From: Siphonodentalium dalli
Taxonomy: Eukaryota > Mollusca > Scaphopoda > Gadilida > Siphonodentaliidae
Assembly (NCBI GenBank): GCA_032622095.1
Contig: CP136068.1
Coordinates: 131,755,989-131,819,988 of the forward strand
Direction: 5' to 3'
DNA length: 64,000 nucleotides
Shown here: one piece after another, positions 45,761 through 58,194 of the stretch
How the letters are laid out: each line of letters starts with the position of its first letter
Numbering within the stretch: position 1 is the first letter of the stretch
The notes under the pieces: model-generated
Told to the model about the DNA's origin: nothing
The model's input: the letters and a program-made list of their open reading frames with translations, nothing else
Database searches by the model: none
Program-made: the position numbers and the translations under genes

Positions 45761-45984
45761 TGTTTACATACATCGTCGCGGTCGTCTGCTTCTCCAATAA
45801 TTATGTTTTTCTTTGTGTCTTGTTGTTATTGTGTTTAAGCACACAACATCATGAATTATGAAGCCAACAAATTGCACACTAAAACAGGTTGGGATTTCAA
45901 ACTATCAGAATAATTTCAACAACGCATTGGTGTGGACTTCTAATTGTTGTGTAGCTAGGGCATGAAATTGGCAATCGTCCCATT

Positions 45985-46790
45985 CACTACTCGTATGCCC
46001 CAACCCCCTGTCACCAAGCTATGAGACCAAACACTTGAAATGTTCAAACAGACCCGACATTGTCCCGTGCAATATAAGTAAGTGCATGCACCATGTGGCC
46101 ATGTCCTTGTGACCAGACTTAGTAACATAAACATGAAATGCTCAAACGGACCAGACCCTGTCCTATGCAATATAAGTATGTACACCCCATGTGTCACGTC
46201 ACTACCATCAGTCTTGAGAATATGCACATGAAACGTTCACATAAACCAGACAGTGCCCATGCAATACAAGTACCGTACGTAACCCAACCCCATGTACCAT
46301 GTCATTGCGTGTAACCATCCATGAGCATATACACTTGAAATGTTCATATAGACGTGACAGTGTTCCATGCAAGTACGTACACCCCAACTCCATACAAATG
46401 ACACACCAATGATACGATGTGACCAGCCTTGGGATCATACACATTAAATGTACAAATAGACCTGACAGTGTCCCATGCAATATAAGTACGCACACCCTAA
46501 CCCCATGTCGTCATGTACCATGTAAGAACATGCATACATGTATGAAATGTTCAAACAGACATTGTATCATGCCATATAAGTGCGTATATGCCAACCCAAA
46601 TGTCGCTGCGTCCCTACATGTGACCAGTCTTGAATCTTGATAACGTGAAATGCATGGTAAAACAATCCCGACAGTGAAAAAAACGTACCGGTACGTGCAC
46701 CAAACCATCTGGCAATTCGTCCCTACGTGACTGATGACCAGACGTGAACACATTGAAATTTGTAAACACACTCGATAGTGTCCCATGCAA
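45985..46790 (+). repeat. ~100-bp tandem array, eight degenerate copies
   Basis: GAAATGTTCAAACAGAC and variants at about 46036, 46135, 46228, 46337, 46446, 46541, 46649 and 46756, 93-109 bases apart, with CATGCAATATAAGTACG and ATGTGACCAGTCTTG between. Diverged copies, so an old array. Confidence 0.88.
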
Positions 46791-46792
46791 TA

Positions 46793-47121
46793 TATAGATA
46801 GAACCGCATGAGTGTCTGGATTTTGACGAAATTATCGCACTCGATTTGTTGGCGGAGCGATACCTCGAGTAAATCGAGTGCGATAATTCGCCAAAATCCA
46901 GACACTCATGCGGTTCTATTTTTATTACATATCTTCGTATCATAGTAAGTTGACTCATAGTCGTACATCTCCGGTACAGAAAATGTGAATTTAATTGAGT
47001 TTTAACACTGAATGAAATAGTTCCGTCGACAGATTGCACTAGTGCGATTCGGAGAATGACCACATGTGCGCCTGGAAACTGATGCGATCATGCGAATTAC
47101 GTTGACAGATATGTAATAAAA
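46793..47121. mobile_element. Hairpin-plus-TIR element (family H), copy 2
   Basis: Hairpin 46797-46913 (AGAACCGCATGAGTGTCTGG mirrored) joined to a ~205-bp segment bounded by TTTTATTACATATC and GATATGTAATAAAA. Confidence 0.65.
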
Positions 47122-47647
47122 CACAAGGAAATTTACTGGGGCCGATACTTTACGTCATATACATCGATGATCTACAAATAACAGTAAAGACCCATGTGAT
47201 GATGTTTGCAGATAATACTAAAAGGATTAAAGATGAAGCTGATGTCAAGGATCTGCAGAAGGACGAAGACGAACTACAACTATGGTCCGACAAATGGCTG
47301 ATGCGATTCCACCCGGACAAATGTGTGACGATGAATGTTGGAAAAATGAACAATTACCCAGATTATAACCTGAAGAATATTAAAGGAGAAGAATGCATAC
47401 CGGTAATAAAGATTTTTGAGGAAGAAAAGTATATAATTGAGTATGGTAATGACAGATAATATGCTAACGTTTGAGAAACACATCAATGAGAAAGCGAAGA
47501 AGGGGCAGTCGGTAATGGGACCTATTAGAAGATCATTTACACATCTGGATGAGGAAACTTTACAAAGGGATGGTCAGACCACACAAGTTTGGAATATGTG
47601 CAGCCGGCGCGGAAAACACATCTATAGAACATGAATTCTACGAAAAA
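47118..47647 (+). pseudogene. LINE reverse transcriptase fragment, 5' part of a split copy
   Basis: Frame QGNLLGPILYVIYIDDLQ, then MMFADNTKRIKDE (FADD changed to FADN), LQLWSDKWLMRFHPDKC, then a frameshift to FEKHINEKAKKGQSVMGPIR and LYKGMVRPH. Non-LTR RT palm and thumb, catalytically dead. Interrupted at ~47647 by a 6-kb insert; the rest resumes at ~53728. Confidence 0.82.
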
Positions 47648-48281
47648 GCGGCCATGGATATACCGATAATGGGTATTTGCATCATAAGCATGTCATCGGG
47701 GAATGTTGTTGCTTCTTCTGTATTTCATTATTACTATCCAATGAATATATTTTGGAATGGTCATTGCCCTCACTATACAATATCTTAAACACCAGCTATT
47801 GTGTGACTGGGGATCAATGATGTGCGCATGCGCAGTCAACGCATATTTTCATATTTTGCCAAATAAGGTAAAATGAACCAAAATATCATTTTCAAGCAGC
47901 TCAAGTGTCATTCTATGTTAATAGTGAGGCATGTGTGGAAATGTTATTTTTGTCACATTTCCCATATCACAATCTGCCTCAATTACCATAGTATCCCCTT
48001 TTTGCACATATATTTTAGTAAAATGACGGTTCAACCCCTACCAATAACCCGTTTCTAAGGTAAAAACAGTCGCATAGCAACCGTTGCCATGGAAAGTATT
48101 TTCGTGATTGCCCCCATATCTGAAAATAATACGTGGGACTTAATATACACATGTGCCAAGTTTTATGCTTTTATGACAATGTCCACACTTGTTACACAAA
48201 AAACTATACCTAAAAAAAATCGCACAGTGATTCCGTCACGCCCGTTGTGTGATTCCGTCACGGCGAACAAACCGAGTTAAC
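47648..48281. other. Left flank of foldback inside the split LINE
   Basis: Unique sequence with a GCATAGCAACCGTTGCCATG palindrome (48072-48091, RFX-like) and two GTGATTCCGTCACG motifs (~48227, ~48249). Not LINE. Probably part of the inserted unit. Confidence 0.5.
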
Positions 48282-49655
48282 TAGTGGGGGGGATAGTTGC
48301 AAAATCGTTCACTTTGTGATAGAAGCGCCAAACTTTCAGAGTTTGTTAAGTAGTTGGTGAGTATCACTAAACTGGCTGGTTCCAGATTTTGGAGGTCACC
48401 TTGACCTTCAATTTGACCTTGACCTTTTTGAAAATCTCAGTTTTTGGGTTGGGTGGTTTATGCCATCCTCTTCTTGTGAAAATCGCATCTTCTCACAGTT
48501 TTCTCAATACAGTTATAGTTGGGAGGTGACTACGGTTCATTTGGGCCAAAACATATATCAATTTTCATAAGATGGCCGCCAATATGGCCGCCGGAAGTTG
48601 AAAATGTGACAATTTTTCACAAATATCTTCTAGTTCAATTCATGCTGTTTGGAACTGGTTGAGTAATGCAACTTTATTTTGTGTTTTGTATATTAACCGA
48701 TCATTGGAGCAATTAAATATGCAATTATTGTGGTCCTAGCCCCTTCCGATCCCTCAAAACTTCGATTTTACAGGATGCGGTGTAAAATTTCACAAAAAAT
48801 CACAATTGGGAATCTAGTCATATTTCAACAAGAAATGAACATAACTTTGTAATGTAAGTGAGGCATATCATTACCTATGAATATTCCAAATCACTGGAAC
48901 CAAAATTCTTACTTTGGCTCAAAATGGCTGCCAATATGGCCGCCAAAATATGGAAAATGGTAAATATTACACCAGCGTCTCCTGCAATCATTTGCAAGTT
49001 GTGGTTGATGTATAAAATTGGCAATTATGCATTCTATACATTGAATACTAACATGTCTGATGCACCATGGTTAATTGTTACTATTGTCACCACTGACATC
49101 GTCAAAAATATTGGACTTTTCTCTCAAAAACTTGACATAAATATTGGCAAAAATTCACTTTTCAGGTTTGGACCATTTTTTTCAGGTAAAATGTAACTAT
49201 CTTTGGATTGAAAGGTTTTTATTGTTTTGGTCTATCTTAAATGTGTCTCACTACGGTGTTTATAGACCAAATTGCTCAAGATGGCTTCCAAAATGGCAAC
49301 CAAATTTGTAAAATGTTAATTTTTTACATATATCCCGAACATTCTCTGCATTATCCGAAAATGTAGCAAAATGTGACTCACTTGGTTATTATACGTGTTA
49401 GTTAATTAACTGACAACTAAATGTTCTATTCTGGTTGTCCCACTTCCGTATGGGGCAAAATAAATTCATTTTAAAGTATGTAATTTTGCCGAGCACCTCT
49501 TTTGTGATTTTGGCCATAGTTATTGAAAGGAAATGGGCAGAACTTTGAGACAGAATTGAGATGGACCATAATATTTGGCTATTCTGGTCCATTATTCTAA
49601 GAAAATGTCAACTGAATACAGTGTGGATGCCAAGATCGTAGCCAGGGAGTTACTC
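48282..49655 (+). repeat. Foldback outer arm, left
   Basis: Matches 52008-53378 inverted. Contains GGTCACCTTGACCTTCAATT, AAGATGGCCGCCAATATGG (YY1-like AAGATGGC motifs, repeated around 48580, 48925 and 49277) and CCAGGGAGTTACTC at its inner end. Confidence 0.92.
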
Positions 49656-51290
49656 TATGATCATACGTGAGGTGAATAGGTATACAGTGAGTTATTGTAT
49701 GTCATGACTTATGTGAATAGGTATACAATGAGTGACTATATGGTTATGAGTGGGTTGTCCATTGTAAGATATATGTATACAAGGAGATGTCATGGTCAGG
49801 TGTGAGGTGAATCGGTATGCATGGAGTGACTGTATAGTGTATGATTGTGTATATCCAGGTGTGCCTGTATGGGCATTGGTGTGGTGTATGGATATAGCTA
49901 CATGGTCATCTATGTGTTGATTATGTATATATGGAGTGACTCTAAGGGCATGGGTGTGATGTACATGTGTTGTCTGTATGATCATAAATGGGTGTGTTGG
50001 TAAATAGGGTGTGATTTGATGGTTACGGGTAATGTGTATAGGTATACATGGAATGACTGTACGGACATGATTGAATATGATTACCTGGAGTAAGCTTGGT
50101 GGACATTGTCGAGTGTGTGAGTATATAGGGAGCGTCTTTGTGGTAACGGGTGGGATGCATATTTATATATCTTATGGATGTATTATCATTGGTTGGTGTA
50201 TAGGGATTAGCTCTATTATCATGGATGGCATGTATGATTATACAGTGAATTGCTGAATTGTCATGTGTGAGGTGTATATGCAAGTATGGATTGTTTGGGT
50301 GGTTGTGTGTATATCTGGAAGGGCTGAATGGCCATTAGTGAGGTTTACTTGTATGCTTGGAGTGAATCTATGGTCTAGGGTGGGCTGTATATGTATATTG
50401 AGTGGTTATATGACTATGTGTGTCGATATAGGTATACAGGTAGTGAATGTATGGTCAATGGTGAGATGAGTACATGTATGTATACAAGTAGTGACAGTAT
50501 GGTCATAAATATAATGGACATCTATACAGGGGGTGACTATTAAAATGGTCATGTGTCAGGCGTATGAGTATACCTGGTGTTCCTGTTTGGTGACTCGTGG
50601 CGGTATGGTCATGTGTAGGTTATATCAGTATACACATGTGTTGCTTTTTGTCATGGGCAAGGGATATGTGTATATAGCAAGTGGCTATATGGCCATGGAT
50701 AAAGTGCATATGCATACATGGAGTGACTATACTGACATGGCTGGGATGTATTAGTATATATTGAGTGACTATGCGGCTATGGTGTGACAAATAGGGATAC
50801 AGGGAGTGACATGGCCAATGTTGAGGTGAATATGTATGCAAGGATTGACCATGGTCGTGTATGAATGTTTTGAATAGGTACACACGGTGTGACTATATGG
50901 CCATAGGTCAGGTACCATTGGTGAAGGTATGTGTATGAAGCGAATGGCTATATGGCCATTGGTGAGGTGCATATGTATACCCGGAGTGACTTTATGGTCA
51001 TTGTTGATGTATATATTGATTGTCTATTTGACCACGTGTTTGGAGAATATGTATACAGGGGATGACCTTATGGCCAATGGTGAACTGAATGGGTATACAA
51101 GGAATGACTATATAGTTATCGGTCATGTTTAGAAGTATCCCCGGTGTGCCTGTATCGTGACGCGTGGCTGTAAGGTCACCCGTGGTCATGGGTCAGGTGT
51201 ACATTTATACAGTGGGTCACTATATTGTTATGTCTGTGGTGTTTATGTATATAAGTAATGACTGTGTGGTAATAGGTGGCCATCGTTTTC
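49655..51290 (+). repeat. ~45-bp minisatellite array, left inner arm
   Basis: Variants of GGTATACATGGAGTGACTAT, then ATGGTCATGGGTGAGGTG, repeated roughly 35 times with considerable divergence. Confidence 0.88.
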
Positions 51291-51365
51291 CGTGTTTAAC
51301 GCCCCCCCCCCCCATGTTTTTAAACACCATCAAGATAGAGAACTCTCTGACTTGACCTCTCCATT
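51290..51365. other. Foldback centre (loop)
   Basis: A run of 14 C at 51301-51314 and non-repeated sequence (AGAACTCTCTGACTTGACC) separating the two arrays. Confidence 0.7.
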
Positions 51366-52008
51366 GATTAACATATCCTTGAGTTATTGTGTCACCCAAG
51401 GTACACATGTACAACCCACCCATTACCTCAGTCACTCCATATTTACATAAACACAACACAAATGACAACATAGTCACCCACTTTATACACGTACACCTGA
51501 TCATACAGCCATACTTGGTTATACCCATACATACCACAAACGACGATACAGCCACGAGTCACCATGTATGAACACCAGGTATACACATACACCCGACACA
51601 TGGCCATATAGTCACTCTATGTATACATATTCACTGCATTCACGATCATACGGTCACGCGTTGTATACCTATTCACCTCACCGTGGACTATACAGCCACT
51701 ACATGTATACTTATTCGCATATCCATTACCATAGAGTAAATCCAGTTATACATATGCACATCACCAATGGTGAGCCCTTCCAGATATACCAATACCCGCA
51801 CATACAACATCTCATAAGTTCCACACTTGCCATACTCATGATCATGCATCTACTACCCATACACCATCAATGATAACACATCCACAACATATATAAATAT
51901 ACAACCCGCCGTTGCCAACAGGGCACTCCCCATATACCCACACATCATCCATGACCATACAATAACTCGCGGTATACCTATTATCCTCATCTACGATCAT
52001 AGAGTAAC
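51365..52008 (-). repeat. ~45-bp minisatellite array, right inner arm
   Basis: Same unit as 49655-51290 on the opposite strand (CACCTGATCATACAGCC, ACCATGTATGAACACC), about 14 copies, so the arrays differ in length by ~1 kb. Confidence 0.85.
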
Positions 52009-53378
52009 TCCCTGGCTGTCATCTTGGCTTCCACCCTGTATCCAGTTGATAAATTTTTATCATAATGGGCCAGACTATACCCACATCTCATGGTTCATCT
52101 CAGTTCCGTCTCAAAGTTCTGCCCATTTCCTTTCAATAATATGGCCATAATCACAAAAGAGGTTATCCGCAAAATTCCATACTGCAACTTTAAAATGAAT
52201 TTGTCATGCCCCATACGGAACTAGGATAAACATAATAGAACATAGTTGTCAGTTAATTAACTAACAGGTATAATAACCAAGTGAGTCACAATTTGCTACC
52301 TTTTCGGATAACGCAGAGAATAATTTTCTGGATATGTGTAAAAATTTGGTTGCCATTTTGGAAGCCATCTTGAGCAATTTAGTCTATAAACACCATAGTG
52401 TGACACATTTAAGATAGGTCAAAACAATAAACACATTTGATACCAAAGGTAGTTGCATTTTATTTGAAAAAATGGTCGAACCTTGAAAAGTGATTTTTTG
52501 CCGATATATTTGTCAAGTTTGTGAGAGAAAAATCCAATATACCTGGTGATGTCAGTGGTGACAATAGTAACAATGACACATGGTGTATCAGACATGTTAG
52601 TATTCAATGTATAGAATACAGATTAGCCAATGTTATACATCAACCACAACTTGTAAGCAATTGCATGACACCCTGGTGCAATATTTACAATTTTCCATAT
52701 TTTGGCGGCCATTTTGGCAGCCATTTTGAGCCAAGGTAAGATTTTTGGTTCCAGAGAATTGGAATATTTATAGGTAATGATATGCCTCACTTGCATTACA
52801 ATTTTCTTTTCATTTCTAGTTGAAATATGACTAGAATCCCAATTGTGATATTTTTGTAAAATTTTGTACCGCGTTCTTTAAAATCGAATTTTTGACGGAT
52901 TGGAAGGGGTTAGGGCCCCAATAATTGCATATTTAATTGCTCCAATGATCGGTTAATATACAAAACACAAAATAAAGTTGCATTACTCAACCAGTTCCAA
53001 ACAGCAGGAAATGAACTAGAAGATATTTGTGAAAAAATGTCATATTTTCAACTTCCGGCGGCCATATTGGCGGCCATCTTATGATAATTTAGATATGTTT
53101 TGGCCCAAATGAACCGTGGTCACCTCCCAACTATAATTGTATTGAGAAATCTGTGAGAAGATGCGATTTTCACAAGAAAAGGATAGCATAAACCACCCAA
53201 CCCAAAAACTGAGATTTTCAAAAAGGTCAAGGTCAAATTGAAGGTCAAGGTGACCTCCAAAATCTGGAACCAGCCAGTTTAGTGATACTCACCAACCACT
53301 TAACAAATTCTGAAAGTTTGGCGCTTCTATCACAAAGTGAACGATTTTTATGTTTTCCTGTAATTATCCCCCCCACTA
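52008..53378 (-). repeat. Foldback outer arm, right
   Basis: Inverted copy of 48282-49655; the compared ~190-bp stretch near the outer end shows only a handful of substitutions. Confidence 0.92.
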
Positions 53379-53727
53379 AACTAGTAATACACACACAAGT
53401 GTGTGACAATGCGGCTTTTTTCTGCAAGTATAATGTATCTACTTTGCTCATTGAGAACTTTTTCCAGGTAAACTTGGCTGAATGAGCAGGGTTCTTCAAT
53501 AGGACGGACCTACCCTCATATTGATGGCACTTTTTGGTGATTCCGTCACGGACACAATTTGACCCAGAGTGAGATGATACTTAAATACACATATAATTGT
53601 ATATAACTAAACAATAGTATGTACAATGTTTTTCATTTTAAGCGATACCAAACTGGTCATAATTTTTGATTTTATAGGCCACAGAAAAGTGAAATTCCGT
53701 AAAATTTGGTGATTCCGTCATGCTGGA
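53379..53727. other. Right flank of foldback inside the split LINE
   Basis: Contains two more GTGATTCCGTCA motifs (~53538, ~53710) in the same orientation as those at the left. The LINE resumes at about 53728. Confidence 0.5.
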
Positions 53728-54282
53728 ATTCATGAGAAACACATTGAAATTGTCCAGACCGTGTTCAGAGAAGGGCAACCAAATTAGCACCAGAGATGCA
53801 GACACTTGAATATGATAAACGACTGGAACGGCTAAATATCCCATCGTTACAATACAGAAGCCACAGGCGACATTATAGAGTGCTACAAAATCTTCAACTC
53901 ATACGATCATGAAGTAGCAGACATCTTAACAAAAAGTGCCGGAACAAGAGGACATAATATAAATTATATCTGGATGGATCAAACAACAATACAAGGAAAT
54001 ACTATTTCAGATCATTTCAGCCAGAGGGTGGTCGAAATTTGGAACAACTTACCAGAGAAAGTAGTGTATGCAGAAACGAGTTCAAGAACAGCGCCTGGAT
54101 AGTCATTGGGCAGACCATGAAATCAAAATAAAATTCAAAGCAGAATTGCAGACCAAAGTAACAAATAGTCAAACAAACAATAAATCCCAATTGGAAATAT
54201 CAATACTAGATATATCGGGGGAAAATGAGGTGGATATAGTGGCAACCCAAGAAGCGAGCGTCCACTAAAAGCATAAGTAACC
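53728..54282 (+). pseudogene. LINE C-terminal part, continuation of the split copy
   Basis: RVQRRATKLAPEMQTLEYDK, LERLNIPSLQYRSHRR, DIIECYKIFNSYDHEV, TRGHN and VVEIWNNLPEKVV in successive frames: the standard order after RPHLEYA in such LINEs. It ends in a (ATAAGTA)n-like tail at 54271-54288, which resumes at 55356-55380 after another insertion. Confidence 0.82.
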
Positions 54283-54288
54283 ATAAGT

Positions 54289-55355
54289 GAGGGTGACTAC
54301 CCCCCTCCCCTGCATGGAATACGGCATCCGGCTTAAAACTGACACCGGCATTCGGAATACTCCATAACAGAGAGACGGCATCCGGAATACTCTTTTCACT
54401 AAATTTATTGAAAATAGAGTGAGTAATGAAGCAAAAGTTTACATGATGCATTGGAATTATTCTGTTTGTTGGCTATAGTAGGCTAGTTATTTGATTTAGC
54501 AGCTTGACTGAAAGATTAAATGTTTGTACTGAAGTTATAATCTGATAACACATACATGATCACATTGGTATAGAATGATGTTGAAACACGCAGAGTACAT
54601 TTGCAAACTTGTGTGAAAATTTTGGTGTATAAACAAACCATTGAAATTTCGATCACGTGACACCAGTTACTCATTCCTTATTGAAAACATTCTGGTCCGA
54701 TTTTTACGGAATACACGGCACTGTATACGTATATAGAGTGCCGTTGGCCATATAATTAAGATTCAACCAAAATAAAACAATTACCACCCAACTCACTGGG
54801 GTTCAATGTCGCTATTACAATTTGCGTATTGTGGATGGGGGGGGGGGGGCACCAAATGTACCATGGTTCAGGATATCACAGAAAGAGCAAATACCCAACT
54901 ATATTATAACCCTTCCATGCAGGGAGGGTCTTGGTTGTCCGAATACCTCATCCGGCCTCGATATGGATGTATTCCAATATAACTCAGAATCTTCAGAAAG
55001 AAAATTTATGTAGTTATTAATCGCATTTATGATCATGCAATATCAAAAGATTGACAAGTTTTGCATTTTGACAAATCTATCGGTCATTTCGATCTATTTG
55101 AACATTAATAGTATTAATTAGAACTATAGGTATGTTAACGAGAAGTATATAAGAAGCTAAATTGGGGAGAATATTATGTTCGAGCAAAGAAATATATATT
55201 AGCGGACGGAACTTGGTTGTTTTTCGGTGTTTAACGCCAAGAAGAATGTCCATGGAAGAATCCGGCATCCAAAATATGAGTACGCTGGTCTGGCATCCGG
55301 AATACGCCACAACAGACCCCGAATCCGGCGTCCGAAAATGGGGGTCGTCACCCTC
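54289..55355. mobile_element. 1.07-kb TIR element with exact 6-bp TSD
   Basis: Ends GAGGGTGACTACCCCC / GGGGGTCGTCACCCTC, flanked by ATAAGT (54283-54288, 55356-55361). Subterminal repeats of CGGCATCCGGAATAC at both ends (54332-54395, 55259-55335) resemble transposase-binding arrays. No coding frame. Inserted in the LINE's simple-repeat tail, which itself offers ATAAGT repeats. Confidence 0.85.
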
Positions 55356-55790
55356 ATAAGTATAAGTAAGTAAGTTAATATATATAGTTAATGGAATGTG
55401 TGGTTTTCAATATCTAAATGGTAACTTCCCACTCAACCATAATTACCTTGTGCAATTGTACTTGGGGTGGGGTCCATATTGACCCGCCTTACCCTATTTC
55501 TTTACACTGAGAAAAGTGTGTGCACATTTTGTGCATCTTTATATTATTCTTGTTCTTCGCCTCATTTTAACAATGGCAATTTCACATGTTACGCATGATT
55601 AACACGACTAACTGATCGATAAGCCACATACTATGATATAGATACCACCACATAACAAGTAATCAACAGAAACTCCACTTGCCACTTCAAATTTACCGGT
55701 AACAAAACGTCGAACAGGACATCGAAAGTGGAACCGGATTGTATCGATTGCAGCCTGTGCCGGACAATAGCCGATCGCCATTCTGGAAGT

Positions 55791-56260
55791 CATCTTTCTA
55801 GCTATAACAACTCATTGGTTATATATAGCGTTTAGAATAAAGATTATGTTCAACCTTGAAACCTTAAAACATGCGAGCTTTGTTTTAAACAGTTCAGTTG
55901 TGCACAAGCAAGCACCTGTTGGGTTAAATATTGATTCGTAAAACGTCATCAAAACTCGCGTTGAATCTTGTCACCAAAAGCACTTCCGGTTGATGCGGAA
56001 CAGTTCAATAATGCTTGGATTTGTCGGTATTTTCAAATAATTGCACTGAATTGGAGCATTCAAGGCCAATACGTGATATAGGTATATTGTTTAATAAGCT
56101 TTCCTGAAATTTGAGTGGAAATTCGAATGAAAGCATGCCTTAATAGCGCGCAAATGCGATCAAAACTCGTCACGGGAATGACCTATTTTCGCTGCACCGC
56201 TGTCCAAAGCGTTAGGTGTGGAATTGATTAACTGATAAGGCACTAAGGCAGTACTATTAA
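55791..56260 (+). promoter_or_regulatory. Possible promoter region upstream of ZMYND11 (weak)
   Basis: Non-repetitive sequence with more CpG than its surroundings and a strong ETS-type motif CACTTCCGG at 55981-55989. It could hold the non-coding first exon of ZMYND11, ~7.6 kb upstream. Another CpG-rich patch is 58701-58770. Nothing in the sequence decides between them. Confidence 0.15.
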
Positions 56261-57759
56261 CGTGACAATATTCTTGTGAGTGTCAGACATATGCTTACAT
56301 GTGTACAGATTAAATTCTGTGAAATGGAAATGCATTGTTTCTTACCAATCTTTTGCCTTTTTCTACTGTTTTCGCAATCGTACAGTGGAACGATGGATCG
56401 GGTCAATTTGACTTGGGTTGATTCAAACTGAAACTTTCAGTGAAAGCCATGTGTTTCAAATTGGCATTGTTATGTCTGGACTACAATATTAGCAAATTGG
56501 GGCTAAATAAACTGCAATAAGCAGTAAAATGTGGAAACGACTGTCCATGTATATTCCTTGACTTGAGTCTACTAGGTGCGGTATGGGGACAGGTTGCACT
56601 TACGCTTTATTTTGATTCTGTTCATTTTGATGTCTACTATATACCAAGCAATACCAAATTATCAAGTAGTGCAAGTACATGTACGAAGAAAATAATAGGA
56701 AATAGGTGATATAATGTGTATTTTAAGGTGTGTCGATGTGCAAATGATTGAAATTAACTAGTTTTTAAATGTTTTACACAGCAATATCGGAATGAATAAA
56801 ATACCCGAAAGATAGATGAAGCAAAATACAATGATGCGCAAACAAAAAATTGGTACCGTACTTTGAGAAAAATCTGTGCTTGGTATATAGGAGGCGATGG
56901 TTAAGTAGTTCTGTTTGGTATATCAACCGGAAAAAAAATAGCGTGCAATCTGCCCTTGTCCTTTATTCGGCCTTGGGACTGGGCAAATTTGTATTTATCC
57001 AAGAGCATTAGTATACTTTAAGAGTATTCATAATTCATTGTACTTTATATTAGTACTTTTATTGGAATTTGTGAGCTGGCGAGGTGTACACCCGAATGTA
57101 AATTGATTGCCACATTATGTTTTACATACCCAGAGCCTTGTAATTGTAGTGGCCGATAACCCATGCCTATACATAAAATAATTGTATATTCAGTTTATAT
57201 TATAATATGCCAATTGCACTCGTTTATTGCTTGTTGTTTTTGTCTTGGAATTTTTTACAGAAACCAAAAAATTTCGTTGATAATAAGATTTCTGAGGTAA
57301 ACCGTTGCTCCCCCCCCCCCCCTATAAATGTGTGATAATTCAATTTTATATAGGCCAACAATAAATAGTGTGCATTGTATACAACATCTATTCCTGATAT
57401 GGTAACAATAAAGAGCGTTTAGCTCACTTCGATCAATGTGAAAAATTGCTATAAGTTAGGTAAGTGTTTTATTCCTTATAAGGAATGTTAAGCATGTACA
57501 TCAATATTTCTTATAAATCGAAATATCTTATCCCTCCTTTCCTGTGTAATACATACTCCAATACTACTACAGTACCATTTCTTGCAGATCTACATGTATG
57601 TTCTTGGCATTCACATTGATCTCAGTACAGACTGACAGAAATATAAATATAAGTAGTTTAAGCATATATATGTTTGCAGCGCTAAATAATCTTTAAACTT
57701 GAAGCTCTCACAATCCTGCAAACAAAGAACCACAAAATGGATAATTTCAAAATTATTTA
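56261..57759. other. No feature found
   Basis: AT-rich and mostly non-repetitive. A run of 12 C lies at 57310-57321. Probably upstream of or within intron 1 of ZMYND11. Confidence 0.5.
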
Positions 57760-58030
57760 AAATGGGGTTTGCGAACTCCTATCAAAACTCAGTCCAAGCA
57801 AAGCCTTTGGGGTAGACCTGGTATCGCCAGCCTTTCTTAAAAGAAGTCCACGAAGAAATTTCCCCCATTGTTGCTGACCTGTTCCAACACTAACTCAAAA
57901 CTTCTTGTGCCACGCTTGACTGGAGAATATCCTGTGGAACTCCTGTCTTCAAAAAGGGCTTCAAATGCATCTTTGGATCGTTTTTGTTTTTATTGTATGT
58001 GAACGAAATTGCCATATTACATAATATTAT
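57760..58030 (+). pseudogene. Degenerate LINE reverse transcriptase fragment
   Basis: LSPSKAFGVDLVSPAFL, then after a frameshift EVHEEISPIVADLFQH, then GTPVFKKGFK and FLLYVNEIA: the order of RT motifs in non-LTR elements (SKAxGxD, P.FKKG, LLYVND). Several frameshifts and internal deletions. Confidence 0.7.
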
Positions 58031-58194
58031 ACGATAACCTACTGATTTGAGCGAAGTATGGCCTACAAGAGCAAGCTCTTCAAGTGTCATTATCCTTTCT
58101 TAGGGATAGTGACGCTGTTAAAACACCGAGTTTTTACACGATATTTGTAAGTTCATGAACAACGATGGCATAGATCCTACACTGGATTATTAAT

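Larger units (their letters stand above)
48282..53378. mobile_element. ~5.1-kb giant inverted repeat (foldback-type element)
   Basis: Left end TAGTGGGGGGGATA, right end its complement, each followed within 20-30 bases by ATCGTTCACTTTGTGATAG. The outer arms (48282-49655 and 52008-53378) are inverted copies of ~1.37 kb; the inner arms are minisatellite arrays in opposite orientation; the centre is 51290-51365. Flanking AAC on both sides may be a 3-bp target duplication. No protein-coding frame. A transcript would fold into a very long dsRNA. Confidence 0.9.

Noticed and set aside
45985-46790. Spliced or coding gene in the 91-149 codon frames
   Set aside because: Frames follow the ~100-bp repeat and have no conserved motif.
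49692-51873. Many 60-110 codon frames between 49.7 and 51.9 kb
   Set aside because: All are His/Ile/Tyr-rich translations of the minisatellite arrays with no conserved motif.
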